Translations under genes and position numbers: made by a program | Notes under the pieces: generated by a model | The model's database searches: none | Seen by the model: only the letters and a program-made list of their open reading frames with translations | What the model was told of the DNA's origin: nothing | Shown here: piece by piece, positions 52,833 through 62,855 of the stretch | Layout of the letters: every line of letters starts with the position of its first letter | How positions within the stretch are numbered: the stretch's first letter is position 1 | NCBI GenBank assembly: GCA_030530865.1 | Contig: JAUMUC010000001.1 | Location: 1-64,000 of the forward strand | DNA: 64,000 nucleotides | Source: Lactobacillus sp. | Lineage (GTDB): Bacteria > Bacillota > Bacilli > Lactobacillales > Lactobacillaceae | Reading direction: 5' to 3'

Positions 52833-53690
52833 ATGATAAAAAATCTTTTATTACTTGCAATGGTGATTGTGAATATATGGTATGTTTTATTCTTTATCAA
52901 GGATTTGAAAAAGCATCCAGATTTTATGCAAGAAAAGGCAAGTAGTAAGGGATTGCCGTTTACTTCATTTTTGATTTTTTTCTTATCAACATTTGGAATT
53001 TCCGATTTTGCGATTGGGACTGCCATTTATAAAAAATTAAATTGGGTCAGCATGAAGGATTTACCAGGTACTTTGAATGCAACCTGTGCCCTGCCAGCAA
53101 CTACCATGGCTTTATGCTACATTAGTGGTATTAAAGTAGGCGTTGGGACACTACTAACTTGTATTATTTGCCAAACGTTAGGTGCGTATATTGGACCAGC
53201 GTTTGCAGTGAAGTTGCCTGAAAAAGTTTTAAAAATGGTCGTGGCTATCGGTTTAGTGATTGCCAGCATTTTGATTTTATTAGGTCAGTTCAATGTCATT
53301 CCTTCAAATGGTAATTTAACTGCGTTATCTGGCTGGAAACTGGTGCTAGCTGGTGTGGCACTTTTTGTTTATGGTGCCTTAAACAATGTCGGAATTGGTT
53401 GTTATGCACCAACGATGGTGACAATCTACTTATTGGGGATGAATCCAATTGTGGCTTTTCCAATTATGATGGGTGGTTGCGGTTTTTCATTGCCAGTAGG
53501 TTCAATGCAATTTATTAAGTTGAATGCTTATAGCCGAAAAGTGACCTTATTCACTATGATTTTTGGAGTGATGGGTGTCTTTGTGGCAGTCTTTGTGGTG
53601 AAATCATTGAATACTTATATGTTGAAATGGTTAGTAATGCTTGTTTTGGTATATACTGCAATTAGTTTGTTGCTGACAAAGAAGGATTAG
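52833..53690 (+). CDS. TSUP-family permease (TauE/SafE, DUF81), copy 2
   Basis: The 285-residue protein is a close tandem paralogue of the preceding gene, starting nine bases after it, and differs mainly in the N-terminal span and a few loops. The asparaginase gene follows two bases after its stop, so the three are one operon. Confidence 0.8.
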   Translation: MIKNLLLLAMVIVNIWYVLFFIKDLKKHPDFMQEKASSKGLPFTSFLIFFLSTFGISDFAIGTAIYKKLNWVSMKDLPGTLNATCALPATTMALCYISGIKVGVGTLLTCIICQTLGAYIGPAFAVKLPEKVLKMVVAIGLVIASILILLGQFNVIPSNGNLTALSGWKLVLAGVALFVYGALNNVGIGCYAPTMVTIYLLGMNPIVAFPIMMGGCGFSLPVGSMQFIKLNAYSRKVTLFTMIFGVMGVFVAVFVVKSLNTYMLKWLVMLVLVYTAISLLLTKKD

Positions 53691-53692
53691 TT

Positions 53693-54676
53693 ATGAAGAA
53701 AATACTTTTATTAACCACTGGTGGGACAATTGCTTCAGTCGTTTCTGCTGAAGGATTAGTGCCACGAGAGAGTGGGGATGATCTACTTCGCAATATTGGC
53801 TATTTGCCATATGACATCAAGATTGAAGATATTTTGCAATTAGATTCTTCGAACATTCAACCTGAAGAATGGAAAATTATTGCTGATAAGATTTATCAAG
53901 AACGGCTCAATTATGATGGAATTGTGCTCAGCCATGGAACAGATACAATGGCTTATACGGCATCAATGCTGTCATTTATGCTCCAAAATATCGAAATCCC
54001 GGTAGTTTTGACGGGAAGCCAAGTGCCAATTAATGTTGTCTTGACTGATGCAGTGGATAATTTACGTTTGGCTTTTGCGGCAGCTGACCGTTGCCAGCCA
54101 GGGGTATATTTAGCTTTTAATCGAAAAATTATGCTGGGTTGTCGTGCAGTTAAGGTGCGAACTACTAACTTCGATGCGTTTGAAAGTGTCAATACACCTT
54201 GTGTGGCTGAAGTTACTAGCGAGGGAATTGTGTTTAATCAAAATGCTCGTATTTCTAATGAAAGCTGCAATTATCGTAGTCAATTAGATACCAACGTTTC
54301 TTTGATTAAACTTTTCCCAGGCTTTGATCCTAGCTTGTTAGCTGCTCTAGCTAAAAGTGGTTGTCACGGGATTGTGATTGAAGGATATGGCTTAGGTGGA
54401 ATGACTTTTATTCGTCGAAACTTAGTTGCACAAATCGGTGAACTAAATAAGCAAGGCATTCCAGTGATCGCCAGTTCTCAATGCTTGTATGAAAGAAGCG
54501 ACTTAACTAAGTACGAAGTTGGACGCTTGGCCTTACTTGAAGGTGCCATCAGTGCCCATGATATGACAAGTGAGAGTGCCATCACTAAATTAATGTGGTG
54601 CTTAGGTCAGGGCATGGATGTTGAAGAAATTAGAAACTGCTTCAATCAAAATCTGGTTGGAGAAGTTACTTTATAA
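53693..54676 (+). CDS. L-asparaginase, type I
   Basis: The 327-residue cytoplasmic enzyme has the two catalytic Thr motifs of the family: LLTTGGTIASV (5-15) and LSHGTDTMAYTASML (about 78-92). It lacks a signal peptide, as do type I enzymes. It yields aspartate and ammonia. Upstream permeases in the same operon may move its substrate or product. Confidence 0.92.
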   Translation: MKKILLLTTGGTIASVVSAEGLVPRESGDDLLRNIGYLPYDIKIEDILQLDSSNIQPEEWKIIADKIYQERLNYDGIVLSHGTDTMAYTASMLSFMLQNIEIPVVLTGSQVPINVVLTDAVDNLRLAFAAADRCQPGVYLAFNRKIMLGCRAVKVRTTNFDAFESVNTPCVAEVTSEGIVFNQNARISNESCNYRSQLDTNVSLIKLFPGFDPSLLAALAKSGCHGIVIEGYGLGGMTFIRRNLVAQIGELNKQGIPVIASSQCLYERSDLTKYEVGRLALLEGAISAHDMTSESAITKLMWCLGQGMDVEEIRNCFNQNLVGEVTL

Positions 54677-54680
54677 AATA

Positions 54681-54709
54681 AAAAAGACGTGTCTCACGTC
54701 TTTTTTTTG
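54681..54709. terminator. Bidirectional terminator after the asparaginase gene
   Basis: AAGACGTG pairs with CACGTCTT around TCT, with A-run and T-run flanks. Confidence 0.88.
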
Positions 54710-54713
54710 TTTT

Positions 54714-55031
54714 TTATTTCCAAATTTCTTTAGCTAAATTGAAGGCACTCCAAGCATTTGGCCAGCCAACGTAAAAGGCTAATTGGGTCAGAATTTCGCT
54801 AATTTCTTCTTTAGTAATGCCGTTTTCTTTGGCCTTTTTTAAGTGATATTCAAGTTGCGTGAATGAGCCCTTGGTTGTTAAAGCAACAATTGTTAAGAAG
54901 CTACGGTCACGTGGAGATAATTGACTTTCTCGACTCCAAACTTGACCAAATAAGACATCATCATTTAATTCAGCAAATTTAGGAGCAAAATCTCCTAACA
55001 AGTCTCTACCAGCTGTTTGTTTTTCCATCAT
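54714..55031 (-). CDS. Carboxymuconolactone decarboxylase-family protein
   Basis: The 105-residue product is a short alpha-helical CMD-fold protein: SQLSPRDRSFLTIVALTTKG (about 36-55) and ITKEEISEILTQLAFYVGWPNA (split, about 72-93). Members may be decarboxylases or peroxidase-like; the CxxC of AhpD is absent. It lies downstream of a LysR gene on the same strand and near a cupin gene, a common small set. Confidence 0.85.
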   Translation of the reverse strand: MMEKQTAGRDLLGDFAPKFAELNDDVLFGQVWSRESQLSPRDRSFLTIVALTTKGSFTQLEYHLKKAKENGITKEEISEILTQLAFYVGWPNAWSAFNLAKEIWK

Positions 55032-55090
55032 AAATCACTCCTTTGTGAATATTATAAAGAGAAAGGCTTATGATTGAAAATACCTATAGT

Positions 55091-55960
55091 TTATGATTGA
55101 TCATGCTTTTTAGTTATGAAACTGATGAATTCACTCACTTGATTAGCCAAGCGATGATTCTTTTGATAAATCAATGAATGGGTGCTAGTTGTTTTAGGGA
55201 TCAGGGGTTTGAAAATTAAATCTTGGTGATTGATGTCGTGAATGCCCGCAATCGCTAGTTCATAATATTTACCTGTCTCAATCAGTGGAACAATGTTGCT
55301 GGCTAAATTGACGCTACCGACAAGGTGCAAGTCTTTGAAGTTAATACTTGAAAAATTGTTTTGGACAATGCTACGTTTAGGAACAAACAATGGCAAATGC
55401 TTTAGCTGCTCACTGGAAATTTCGTCAAAACTTGCTAACGGACTGCTTTTACTCATGAAAATACCCCAGGTTTCGGGATGTGCCAAATCGACATAATTAT
55501 ATTTGGCAATTTCGATCGGATTAATGACAATCGCTAAATCGAGTTCATCATTGTCCAATTTGGCTTTGAGAGTATCGCCATCACTTGAAAAAATTTCAAA
55601 AGTTACGGGATATTCTTGAGCAAATTCTTGGATTGCTTGGCAGATAAAAGAGCGAATGTTACTCTCAACCAAACCAATTCGAATATTCCCTGCAATATCA
55701 GCTTGATTTTGCAAATCGGTTTTAGTTTGATTCCAAAGCTGCAATAGTTGCCGAGCTTTTTCTTCAAAAGCAATTCCCGCTGGCGTTAATGTAAAGTGCC
55801 GCTTGATTGATCGGTCAAAAAGTTGCACCGCTAATTCCTGTTCAAGTTCGGTGATTTGACGCGATAATGTGGGCTGAGTGATATGTAATTCCTTGGCAGC
55901 TTGGGTAATGTTACCTGTTCTAGCTACCGCTAAAAAATAATTCAAAATTCTAGTATTCAT
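55091..55960 (-). CDS. LysR-family transcriptional regulator
   Basis: The 289-residue product has the LysR winged helix (TGNITQAAKELHITQPTLSRQ, 14-33 split) and a substrate-binding C-terminal domain. It starts at ATG 55960; a TATAAT box at 55972-55967 lies only six bases upstream, which would put the transcript start at the start codon, and no ribosome binding site is visible. It is divergent from the cupin gene, its likely target along with the CMD gene. Confidence 0.88.
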   Translation of the reverse strand: MNTRILNYFLAVARTGNITQAAKELHITQPTLSRQITELEQELAVQLFDRSIKRHFTLTPAGIAFEEKARQLLQLWNQTKTDLQNQADIAGNIRIGLVESNIRSFICQAIQEFAQEYPVTFEIFSSDGDTLKAKLDNDELDLAIVINPIEIAKYNYVDLAHPETWGIFMSKSSPLASFDEISSEQLKHLPLFVPKRSIVQNNFSSINFKDLHLVGSVNLASNIVPLIETGKYYELAIAGIHDINHQDLIFKPLIPKTTSTHSLIYQKNHRLANQVSEFISFITKKHDQS

Positions 55961-56054
55961 AAGTCTATTATAGATAAAAAGCATGATTAATCACTAATAA
56001 TAAGTATTTTTAATTAAGGTTATTTAGCTTTATATTATTGGTGAGGTGATCAAG

Positions 56055-56459
56055 ATGAAAAAATTTAAAGATGAAGTTCAAAATAATTTGTTTGGAATTG
56101 GTGAAAAGAACCAATATGGCGAATTTTTCACTGGTCAAAGCTATTTAAAAACTTTACTGGATAGTCCAGATACTGACTTATTGATGGCTAATGTGAGTTT
56201 TGAACCAGGATGCCGTAATAATTGGCATGCTCACAATGATTATCAAATTCTAGTGGGGATCGCTGGTGAAGGCTTTTATCAAATTGATGGACAGGCCAAA
56301 AAAGTGTTGCATCCAGGAGAAGTTGTCGTAATTCCTAAAAATACTAAGCATTGGCATGGTGCAACAGATGATAGTTGGTTCTGCCACTTAGCTATTATGA
56401 AAAAGAGTGCGAAGACTACTTGGGGAGATCCAGTCACTGATGATGAATATTTAGCATAA
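56055..56459 (+). CDS. Cupin-domain protein
   Basis: The 134-residue protein has both cupin motifs: WHAHNDYQILVGIAGEGFYQ (about 58-77) with metal-binding His and the later PGEVVVIPKNTKHWHGA. The fold suggests a small metal enzyme or sensor; the substrate is unknown. The ATG at 56055 lies six bases after GAGGTGA; an upstream GTG at 56046 lies in that site. Confidence 0.85.
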   Translation: MKKFKDEVQNNLFGIGEKNQYGEFFTGQSYLKTLLDSPDTDLLMANVSFEPGCRNNWHAHNDYQILVGIAGEGFYQIDGQAKKVLHPGEVVVIPKNTKHWHGATDDSWFCHLAIMKKSAKTTWGDPVTDDEYLA

Positions 56460-56460
56460 A

Positions 56461-56489
56461 AAAAGAAGCACACAGAGTGCTTCTTTTTT
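56461..56489. terminator. Bidirectional terminator between cupin and udk genes
   Basis: AGAAGCAC pairs with GTGCTTCT around ACAGA, with A-run and T-run flanks. Confidence 0.87.
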
Positions 56490-57120
56490 ATTTTCTAAGA
56501 ATATCTCTTACTTTAGTAGTAAGCATGTCAATTGCGACATCGTTTGCTCCACCTTCAGGAACGATAATGTCTGCATAACGCTTGGTTGGTTCAATAAATT
56601 GGTGATACATTGGCTTAACTGTTGCCAAGTATTGGGTAATAACTGAATCTAGTGAACGACCACGCTCTTTCATGTCACGGATTAATCGTCTGATAAAACG
56701 AATGTCGTCATCAGTGTCGACAAAAATCTTGATGTCCATTAAGTTACGAAGATCTTCGTTGGCTAAGACCAAGATACCTTCAAGGATGATAATTTCAGCT
56801 GGTTCAACGTGAACAGTTTTTTCACTACGGGTATGTTGGGTAAAATCATAAATTGGCATTTCAATTGCTTGACCATGTTCCAACTGATCGATTTGTGACA
56901 CTAACAACTTAGTATCGAAAGCATCTGGATGGTCATAGTTGATCTTCTTTCTTTCTTCCATCGGAATGCCGGTGTTGTCCTTGTAGTATGAGTCTTGGGT
57001 GATCATGGTGATGCGATCATCTTCGTGGATTTTGTTAGCGATAGCATTAGCAATCGTGGTTTTACCGGAACCTGATCCACCAGTGATCCCAATTATTACT
57101 GGTTTCTTGAATTCTGACAT
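56488..57120 (-). CDS. udk: Uridine kinase
   Basis: The 210-residue kinase phosphorylates uridine and cytidine. It has Walker [10 protein letters not shown] (14-22), the DSYYKD motif (about 42-47) and the YDHPDAFDT motif. GGAGAT precedes the ATG. It stands alone, divergent from rpiA. Confidence 0.94.
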   Translation of the reverse strand: MSEFKKPVIIGITGGSGSGKTTIANAIANKIHEDDRITMITQDSYYKDNTGIPMEERKKINYDHPDAFDTKLLVSQIDQLEHGQAIEMPIYDFTQHTRSEKTVHVEPAEIIILEGILVLANEDLRNLMDIKIFVDTDDDIRFIRRLIRDMKERGRSLDSVITQYLATVKPMYHQFIEPTKRYADIIVPEGGANDVAIDMLTTKVRDILRK

Positions 57121-57265
57121 GCTTATCTCCTTTATATTTGCACTAATTGCTATTGTACCTTATATTCTAGGCCTTGTGCTTAAAAAAACGTAAAAAATTG
57201 GTCATACCTTTTACTAAAATGGTTATAATTAAAAATGTGAAAGACAAACCAATCAGGAGGACATT

Positions 57266-57946
57266 ATGGATCAAAATGAATTAAAACAAATGGCTGCCCA
57301 AAAAGCGTGCGACTTAGTTAAAGATGGCATGATTTTGGGCGTAGGAACCGGCTCGACTGTAGCATTTTTAATTGATGAATTAGGACAAAGAAGAAAAAAT
57401 GGTTTGAAGCTTGCTAAAGTGGTAACAACTTCTAGCCGTTCTAAGAAGCAATTAGAAGAAAACGGCTTTACAGTTAGTCCATTGAGTGCAGTTGATCATG
57501 TTGATTTAACGATTGATGGTAGTGACCGAGTTGATCCAAGTTTAGATGGAATTAAGGGTGGTGGTGGAGCCTTAACCCTTGAAAAAAATGTTGCCATCAA
57601 TTCAACAAAAAACGTGTGGATTGTTGACGAAACTAAGCTTGTCGATCGACTAGGTGATTTTCCATTACCAGTGGAAGTTTTGCCAATTTCATGTGAACAA
57701 AACTTTGCCAAGTTTGCAAAAGCTGGACTTAAACCACAATGGCGAATGAATGGTGATGAACGTTATGTGACTCACTACGGTAACTACATTATTGACTTAG
57801 CAATTGATCCATTACCAATTCCTCAAGGCTTGGCCAGTTATTTAGACCAAACGGTTGGTGTTGTCGAACATGGCCTCTTTTTGAACATTTGTGATGAAGT
57901 AATTGTTGCTAGAAGTAACGGAAACATTGAAGAAATTAGGAGATAA
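57266..57946 (+). CDS. rpiA: Ribose-5-phosphate isomerase A
   Basis: The 226-residue enzyme interconverts ribose-5-P and ribulose-5-P. GVGTGSTVAFLI (about 26-37), the TIDGSDRVD motif (about 82-90) and IKGGGGALTLEK (about 95-106) match RpiA. AGGAGG precedes the ATG, and TATAAT (57224-57229) is a likely -10. The nucleoside hydrolase gene follows after two bases. Confidence 0.95.
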   Translation: MDQNELKQMAAQKACDLVKDGMILGVGTGSTVAFLIDELGQRRKNGLKLAKVVTTSSRSKKQLEENGFTVSPLSAVDHVDLTIDGSDRVDPSLDGIKGGGGALTLEKNVAINSTKNVWIVDETKLVDRLGDFPLPVEVLPISCEQNFAKFAKAGLKPQWRMNGDERYVTHYGNYIIDLAIDPLPIPQGLASYLDQTVGVVEHGLFLNICDEVIVARSNGNIEEIRR

Positions 57947-57948
57947 GG

Positions 57949-58872
57949 ATGACCAAACACCCATTAATTATTAGTACAGACCCTGGAATCGATGATGCAG
58001 TAGCCATTATGTTGGCTCTTTCTGCTCCAGAAATAGATGTCAAAATGATTGTGCCAACTTGGGGCAATGTCTCGTTAGAAAAGACGTTAAACAACACTTT
58101 GAAGTTGTTGAAGTTTGCTGGCAAAAAGGTGCCAGTGGTGGCAGGTGCTAAAGTCCCACTAATGCGAGAAGTGATTGATGCTTCAGATGTGCATGGAAAG
58201 TCGGGGATGGATGGCTATGACTTTGGTGAAATTGATCCCAGTCCGCTTGTTAGTGGCTTAGCTAGTGAAAAAATCCATGAAATTGTCAATAATAGTGCTG
58301 AACCCGTTGAATTGATGCAAATTGGCCCAGCGACAGATTTTGCTTTGTATTTCCGCCAATATCCTGATGATTTACCTAAAATCAAGCAATTGGTGATTAT
58401 GGGTGGTGCCATTGGTGGCGGAAACTGGGGACCTTACGCTGAATACAACGTAGCTGGAGATCCAGAAGCTTCCAAGATTGTCTTTAATAGTGGTGTCAAA
58501 ATTATTGTGGCTCCATTAGAAATGGGCCATCAAGCTTATTTATTGCCAGAAGAAGTAGAAAAAATCAGTGGTTTAAGCCGTACTGGTCAAATGCTACATG
58601 ATTTGTTAGTCAACTTGCATGACGTTAATGAAAGCGATGGCCTAGAGATTTATGATGCTTTGGCTTTGGGGATGCTGATTGATCCAAGTATGTTTACTTT
58701 CAAGCCTGCCTACGTGGGAATCGACACCAACGAAACTGGCTTTACTTATGGTGCCAGTGCCATGGACTTTTCTGGTTTCTTTGGTAAAAAGCCTAACGCT
58801 GAAATTGGGGTTAAGATTGACCGCGATCGCTTTAGCAACTGGCTTTTGAAGAGAATTAGCGAGGCTGATTAA
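57949..58872 (+). CDS. Nucleoside hydrolase (IUNH family)
   Basis: The 307-residue enzyme has the calcium-binding STDPGIDDAVAI motif (9-20) and the MGGAIGGGNWGPYAEYNVAGDP region (split, about 150-171) of ribonucleoside hydrolases. It cleaves nucleosides to base and ribose. Placed between rpiA and a GntR gene, it suggests feeding of ribose to the pentose pathway. It shares its last base with the GntR start. Confidence 0.93.
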   Translation: MTKHPLIISTDPGIDDAVAIMLALSAPEIDVKMIVPTWGNVSLEKTLNNTLKLLKFAGKKVPVVAGAKVPLMREVIDASDVHGKSGMDGYDFGEIDPSPLVSGLASEKIHEIVNNSAEPVELMQIGPATDFALYFRQYPDDLPKIKQLVIMGGAIGGGNWGPYAEYNVAGDPEASKIVFNSGVKIIVAPLEMGHQAYLLPEEVEKISGLSRTGQMLHDLLVNLHDVNESDGLEIYDALALGMLIDPSMFTFKPAYVGIDTNETGFTYGASAMDFSGFFGKKPNAEIGVKIDRDRFSNWLLKRISEAD

Positions 58873-59594
58873 TGACCGATTTTGTTTATAAGACTGTTTT
58901 AAAAAAGCTCAAGCAACGCATTCTCAATAATGAATTTGAAAATATGCGTTTGCCAGATGAACGTAGCTTGGCTCAAGAATACAAGGTTAGTCGTTCTTCA
59001 ATGAAACGGGCTTTAGAGATTTTGGCCAGTCAGGGAATTGTGTTTAAAAAGCGGGGCAGTGGGACTTTCATCAATCCACTTTTTTCTAAAGAAAAATCAA
59101 TGTTCCATTATGATGGCTCGAACTTAGGCTTAACTGATTCCTTAGTGACCTTAGGACAAGCTCAAAGTGTTAAAGTTTTGAACTTTGCCGTAGTTAAAGC
59201 TGGCAAAAGTGTGGCTGAAGATCTCTTTATTTCACCCGAAGATTTTGTATATCGCTTTGAACGATTGAGATTAGTGGATGACAAGCCCATTTTGGTTGAA
59301 ACAAGCTATTTACCAATCAAGGTTGCACCCGAAATGACTGAACAAGTGCTTGAAGATTCACTGTTTAAGTATTTAGAAGAGGTTGAAGGAAAGAGTGTGA
59401 ATAAGTCTTTCTTGAACCTAACCGTTAGTCCAAGTACGGAGCGTGATCGCCAATTATTGAACTTGACTGAAAATGAACCGGTCGGTGTCATTAGTGGGAT
59501 TTTCTTCCAAGATGATGGGATGCCTTGCGAAATTTCTGAGATGCGAGTGCATTATAAATATATGTATTTCAACACATTTGTTAACCTTTCTTAA
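58872..59594 (+). CDS. GntR-family regulator with UTRA domain
   Basis: The 240-residue regulator has a GntR winged helix (DERSLAQEYKVSRSSMKRAL, 25-44) with an RGSGTFI wing and a C-terminal UTRA ligand-binding domain. UTRA regulators sense sugars or phosphosugars. It is the third gene of the rpiA operon; the phosphoketolase gene follows behind a palindromic site. Confidence 0.92.
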   Translation: MTDFVYKTVLKKLKQRILNNEFENMRLPDERSLAQEYKVSRSSMKRALEILASQGIVFKKRGSGTFINPLFSKEKSMFHYDGSNLGLTDSLVTLGQAQSVKVLNFAVVKAGKSVAEDLFISPEDFVYRFERLRLVDDKPILVETSYLPIKVAPEMTEQVLEDSLFKYLEEVEGKSVNKSFLNLTVSPSTERDRQLLNLTENEPVGVISGIFFQDDGMPCEISEMRVHYKYMYFNTFVNLS

Positions 59595-59613
59595 AATTGG
59601 ATACTACCAATTT
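59594..59613 (+). promoter_or_regulatory. Palindromic operator candidate upstream of the phosphoketolase gene
   Basis: AAATTGG and CCAATTT flank ATACTA. The site lies upstream of a possible promoter, TTGCGT (59623-59628) and TATACT (59645-59650). A GntR-UTRA gene ends at its edge, so the site is a good candidate for its operator. Confidence 0.45.
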
Positions 59614-59687
59614 ACAAAATTGTTGCGTCCAACTAAAATATAGTTATACTTAAATTCAGATGTAATTTTTCATAAAAGGAGTCGCAA

Positions 59688-62078
59688 ATGACAGATTTTG
59701 ATTCACAAGCTTATTTAAAGAGTGTTGACGCTTTTTGGCGTGCAGCTAATTATTTGTCAGTTGGTCAATTGTTCTTAATGAACAATCCACTTTTAAAAAG
59801 AGAGCTTAAGGCTGAAGACGTTAAGCCTAAGCCAATTGGTCACTGGGGAACGATTGCACCACAAAACTTCTTGTATGCTCACTTAAATCGTTTAATTAAC
59901 AAGTATGACTTGAACATGTTCTACATTGAAGGTTCAGGACACGGTGGCCAAGTAATGGTCTCAAACTCATACTTAGACGGTTCATATACTGAACGCTACC
60001 CAGAAATCACTCAAGATGAAGCGGGAATGGCTAAATTATTTAAACGCTTTAGTTTCCCAGGTGGGATTGCTTCTCACGCTGCTCCTGAAACTCCGGGTTC
60101 AATTCACGAAGGTGGAGAATTAGGTTACGCTTTAAGTCACGGTGTTGGTGCCGTTTTGGACAATCCTGATGTGATTGCGGCTGTTGAAATTGGGGACGGT
60201 GAAGCAGAAACTGGTCCTTTAGCAGCTAGTTGGTTCAGCAACCGTTTCATCAATCCAAAGACTGATGGTGCCGTTTTACCAATCGTCCAAGTTAATGGTT
60301 TTAAGATTTCTAACCCAACCATGCTTTCTAAAATGAGTGATGAAGAAATCACTAACTACTTTGAAGGTATGGGTTGGCATGTTCACTTCTTATCAGCTTT
60401 TGAAAAAGATCGCTACTCAGCTAGAAAAGATATCATGGCTTTCCACCAAGAAGCAGCTAAGTTATTTGATGATGTAATTGCTGAAATTCACGATATTCAA
60501 AAGCGGGCTAGAAATGGCGAAGACATGGGCGTAGCTCACTGGCCGGTGATTGTTTTCCAAGTACCAAAGGGTTGGAGCGGTCCTAAGCATGACTTGAATG
60601 GTGATCCAATCGAAAACAGTTTCCGTGCTCACCAAATTCCATTACCAGTTTCTCAATCTGACATGGAACATGCAGACCTATTAGTAGATTGGTTAAAGAG
60701 TTACAAGTCTGAAGAATTATTTGATGGCCATGGTTACCCAACTGACTTAGTTCTTGAAAATGCGACTCATGGTGATAAGCGAATGGCGATGAATCCTGTC
60801 ACTAACGGCGGTTTAAATCCACAAGCTTTGAAATTACCAGATTGGAAGAAATTTGCCTTACACTTTGACCAACCAGGTGAAACTGAAGCTCAAGATATGA
60901 CTGAATGGGCTAAGTGGTTAAATGAAGTTGTTAAGCTTAACCCAACTACTTTCCGTGGCTTTGGTCCTGATGAAAGTAAGTCAAACCGTTTATTTGAACT
61001 GCTTTCAGATCAAAAGCGAACATGGGAAGCTAGCGTTCATGAACCAAATGATGAAGATTTGGCAACCGATGGTCGCATTATCGACTCACAATTGTCAGAA
61101 CACCAAGCTGAAGGTTTCCTTGAAGGCTATGTTTTAACTGGTCGTCATGGTTTCTTTGCAACTTATGAAGCCTTTGGACGTGTGGTAGATTCAATGTTGA
61201 CCCAACATATGAAGTGGCTTAGAAAAGCTAAGGAACAATCATGGCGTCATGATTATCCAGCTTTGAACTTTGTGGCAACTTCAACTGTGTTCCAACAAGA
61301 CCACAACGGATACACTCACCAAGATCCAGGTATTTTGACTCACATGTTTGAAAAGAATCGCCCTGATATGATTCATGAATACTTGCCAGCTGATACTAAC
61401 TCTTTATTGGCAATTAGTGACAAGGCATTTGTGGACCGTGAATGTATCAACATTTTGGTAACTTCTAAGCAACCTCGTCCACAATGGTTTAGTGTTGCTG
61501 AAGCTGAAAAATTAGCTAAAGATGGTTTAGCCAAGATTGACTGGGCATCAACTGATGATGATCAAAAGCCAGATTTAGTCTTTGCTTCAACTGAAACCGA
61601 ACCAACTTTGGAAACTTTGGCAGCAATTAGCTTGTTACACAAAGAATTCCCACAATTGAAACTACGCTACATCAATGTTTTGGATGTCATGAAGTTAATG
61701 GATCCAAAGGACAATCCAAATGCATTATCTGAAGCAGAATTTGAAAAATTCTTCCCAAGTGATGTCCCAACAATTTTTGCATGGCACGGATACAAGACGA
61801 TGATGCAAGCGATTTGGTTTGCAAGAAACCGCCACAATGTTTCAATTCACTCATATGAAGAAAACGGTGATATTACCACACCATTTGATATGCGTGTCTT
61901 GAACCACTTAGATCGTTTCCATTTAGCTAAGGATGCCGTTAGTCAATTATCAGGTTTAGCTAGCGATGAATTTGTTGCTAGAATGGACAAGTTAATTGAA
62001 AAGCACCACAGCTACATTCGTGAAAACGGTGCTGACATTCCAGAAGTAACTTCTTGGAAATGGGAAAAACTTAATTAA
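59688..62078 (+). CDS. xfp: Phosphoketolase (xylulose-5-P/fructose-6-P)
   Basis: The 796-residue TPP enzyme splits xylulose-5-P (and perhaps fructose-6-P) to acetyl-P and glyceraldehyde-3-P (or erythrose-4-P). It has [18 protein letters not shown] (about 48-65), [18 protein letters not shown], the TPP-binding [18 protein letters not shown] (split, about 164-181) and [12 protein letters not shown] (about 541-552). Length fits the family. AAAGGAG precedes the ATG. It opens the pentose route to acetate, fed by rpiA and the nucleoside hydrolase upstream. Confidence 0.95.
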   Translation: MTDFDSQAYLKSVDAFWRAANYLSVGQLFLMNNPLLKRELKAEDVKPKPIGHWGTIAPQNFLYAHLNRLINKYDLNMFYIEGSGHGGQVMVSNSYLDGSYTERYPEITQDEAGMAKLFKRFSFPGGIASHAAPETPGSIHEGGELGYALSHGVGAVLDNPDVIAAVEIGDGEAETGPLAASWFSNRFINPKTDGAVLPIVQVNGFKISNPTMLSKMSDEEITNYFEGMGWHVHFLSAFEKDRYSARKDIMAFHQEAAKLFDDVIAEIHDIQKRARNGEDMGVAHWPVIVFQVPKGWSGPKHDLNGDPIENSFRAHQIPLPVSQSDMEHADLLVDWLKSYKSEELFDGHGYPTDLVLENATHGDKRMAMNPVTNGGLNPQALKLPDWKKFALHFDQPGETEAQDMTEWAKWLNEVVKLNPTTFRGFGPDESKSNRLFELLSDQKRTWEASVHEPNDEDLATDGRIIDSQLSEHQAEGFLEGYVLTGRHGFFATYEAFGRVVDSMLTQHMKWLRKAKEQSWRHDYPALNFVATSTVFQQDHNGYTHQDPGILTHMFEKNRPDMIHEYLPADTNSLLAISDKAFVDRECINILVTSKQPRPQWFSVAEAEKLAKDGLAKIDWASTDDDQKPDLVFASTETEPTLETLAAISLLHKEFPQLKLRYINVLDVMKLMDPKDNPNALSEAEFEKFFPSDVPTIFAWHGYKTMMQAIWFARNRHNVSIHSYEENGDITTPFDMRVLNHLDRFHLAKDAVSQLSGLASDEFVARMDKLIEKHHSYIRENGADIPEVTSWKWEKLN

Positions 62079-62089
62079 ATAAATCAAAT

Positions 62090-62128
62090 AGATAAATCAG
62101 TCGAAAAAGGCTGATTTATCTTTTTTTA
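62090..62128 (+). terminator. Terminator of the phosphoketolase gene
   Basis: AGATAAATCAG pairs with CTGATTTATCT, then a T-run. Confidence 0.88.
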
Positions 62129-62146
62129 TATTTGTTATTGCTATGC

Positions 62147-62152
62147 TATAAT
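62147..62152 (+). promoter_or_regulatory. Extended -10 of the nitroreductase gene
   Basis: TGC directly precedes TATAAT, 35 bases before the start codon. Confidence 0.6.
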
Positions 62153-62186
62153 TGAAAGTAAAAGTATTGGACAGGAGAGATTTTTT

Positions 62187-62846
62187 ATGGACTTTGATGA
62201 CGTGTATGCGAGCGAACGAGTTACTCGTAAATTTTCAAACAAAAGAGTTAGCTCACGACAAATCAAACAAATTATTCAATTAGCTCAACAATCACCATCA
62301 TTACTTAACTCTCAACCTTGGAGAGTTTATGCAATTACTGACAAGCCTTTACGTCAATTGCGTAGTGAATTTGCTGAATGGTGGGACCGCAAGGAAAAGC
62401 CATATGAAGACTTTACGACTTTGTTAAAGGTTAAGTGGAACACTTTTGCTACTCAAAACATCGCTAACTTTGGTGCTGCACAAGCTTACTTCTTCTATGA
62501 CAAGATTAACTTGTTTAATGAATCAAACAGAGCAATGTTTAATGCACCATGCATTCTTTACCTAACTGTTCCAAAAGATAGTCCTTATTGGTCAGTTTAC
62601 GATTTAGGAATTTTCTCTCAAAGTATCATGCTTAATGCTTTGAACTGTGGCTTGGGTGTGATGCCAGCTCACAACTTAGTAGCTTACCCAGACTTAATTA
62701 GAAAATATGTACCAATTCCTGATGATGAAATGGTTGCCATGGGTATTGGTATCGGCTACAAAGATGAAAATGCCGAAGTTAACCACGATAAGTTCATTCC
62801 AAGTAGATTACCAATCGATACGATTTACAAAATGATTAATAAATAA
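62187..62846 (+). CDS. Nitroreductase-family flavoprotein
   Basis: The 219-residue protein has the FMN-binding nitroreductase fold: RVTRKFSNKRVSSRQI (about 11-26), QSPSLLNSQPWRVYAIT (about 34-50) and the C-terminal GIGIGYKDENA (about 187-197). It reduces quinones or nitro compounds with NAD(P)H; the natural substrate is unknown. AGGAGAG precedes the ATG. Confidence 0.9.
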   Translation: MDFDDVYASERVTRKFSNKRVSSRQIKQIIQLAQQSPSLLNSQPWRVYAITDKPLRQLRSEFAEWWDRKEKPYEDFTTLLKVKWNTFATQNIANFGAAQAYFFYDKINLFNESNRAMFNAPCILYLTVPKDSPYWSVYDLGIFSQSIMLNALNCGLGVMPAHNLVAYPDLIRKYVPIPDDEMVAMGIGIGYKDENAEVNHDKFIPSRLPIDTIYKMINK

Positions 62847-62855
62847 GGAGTTATT

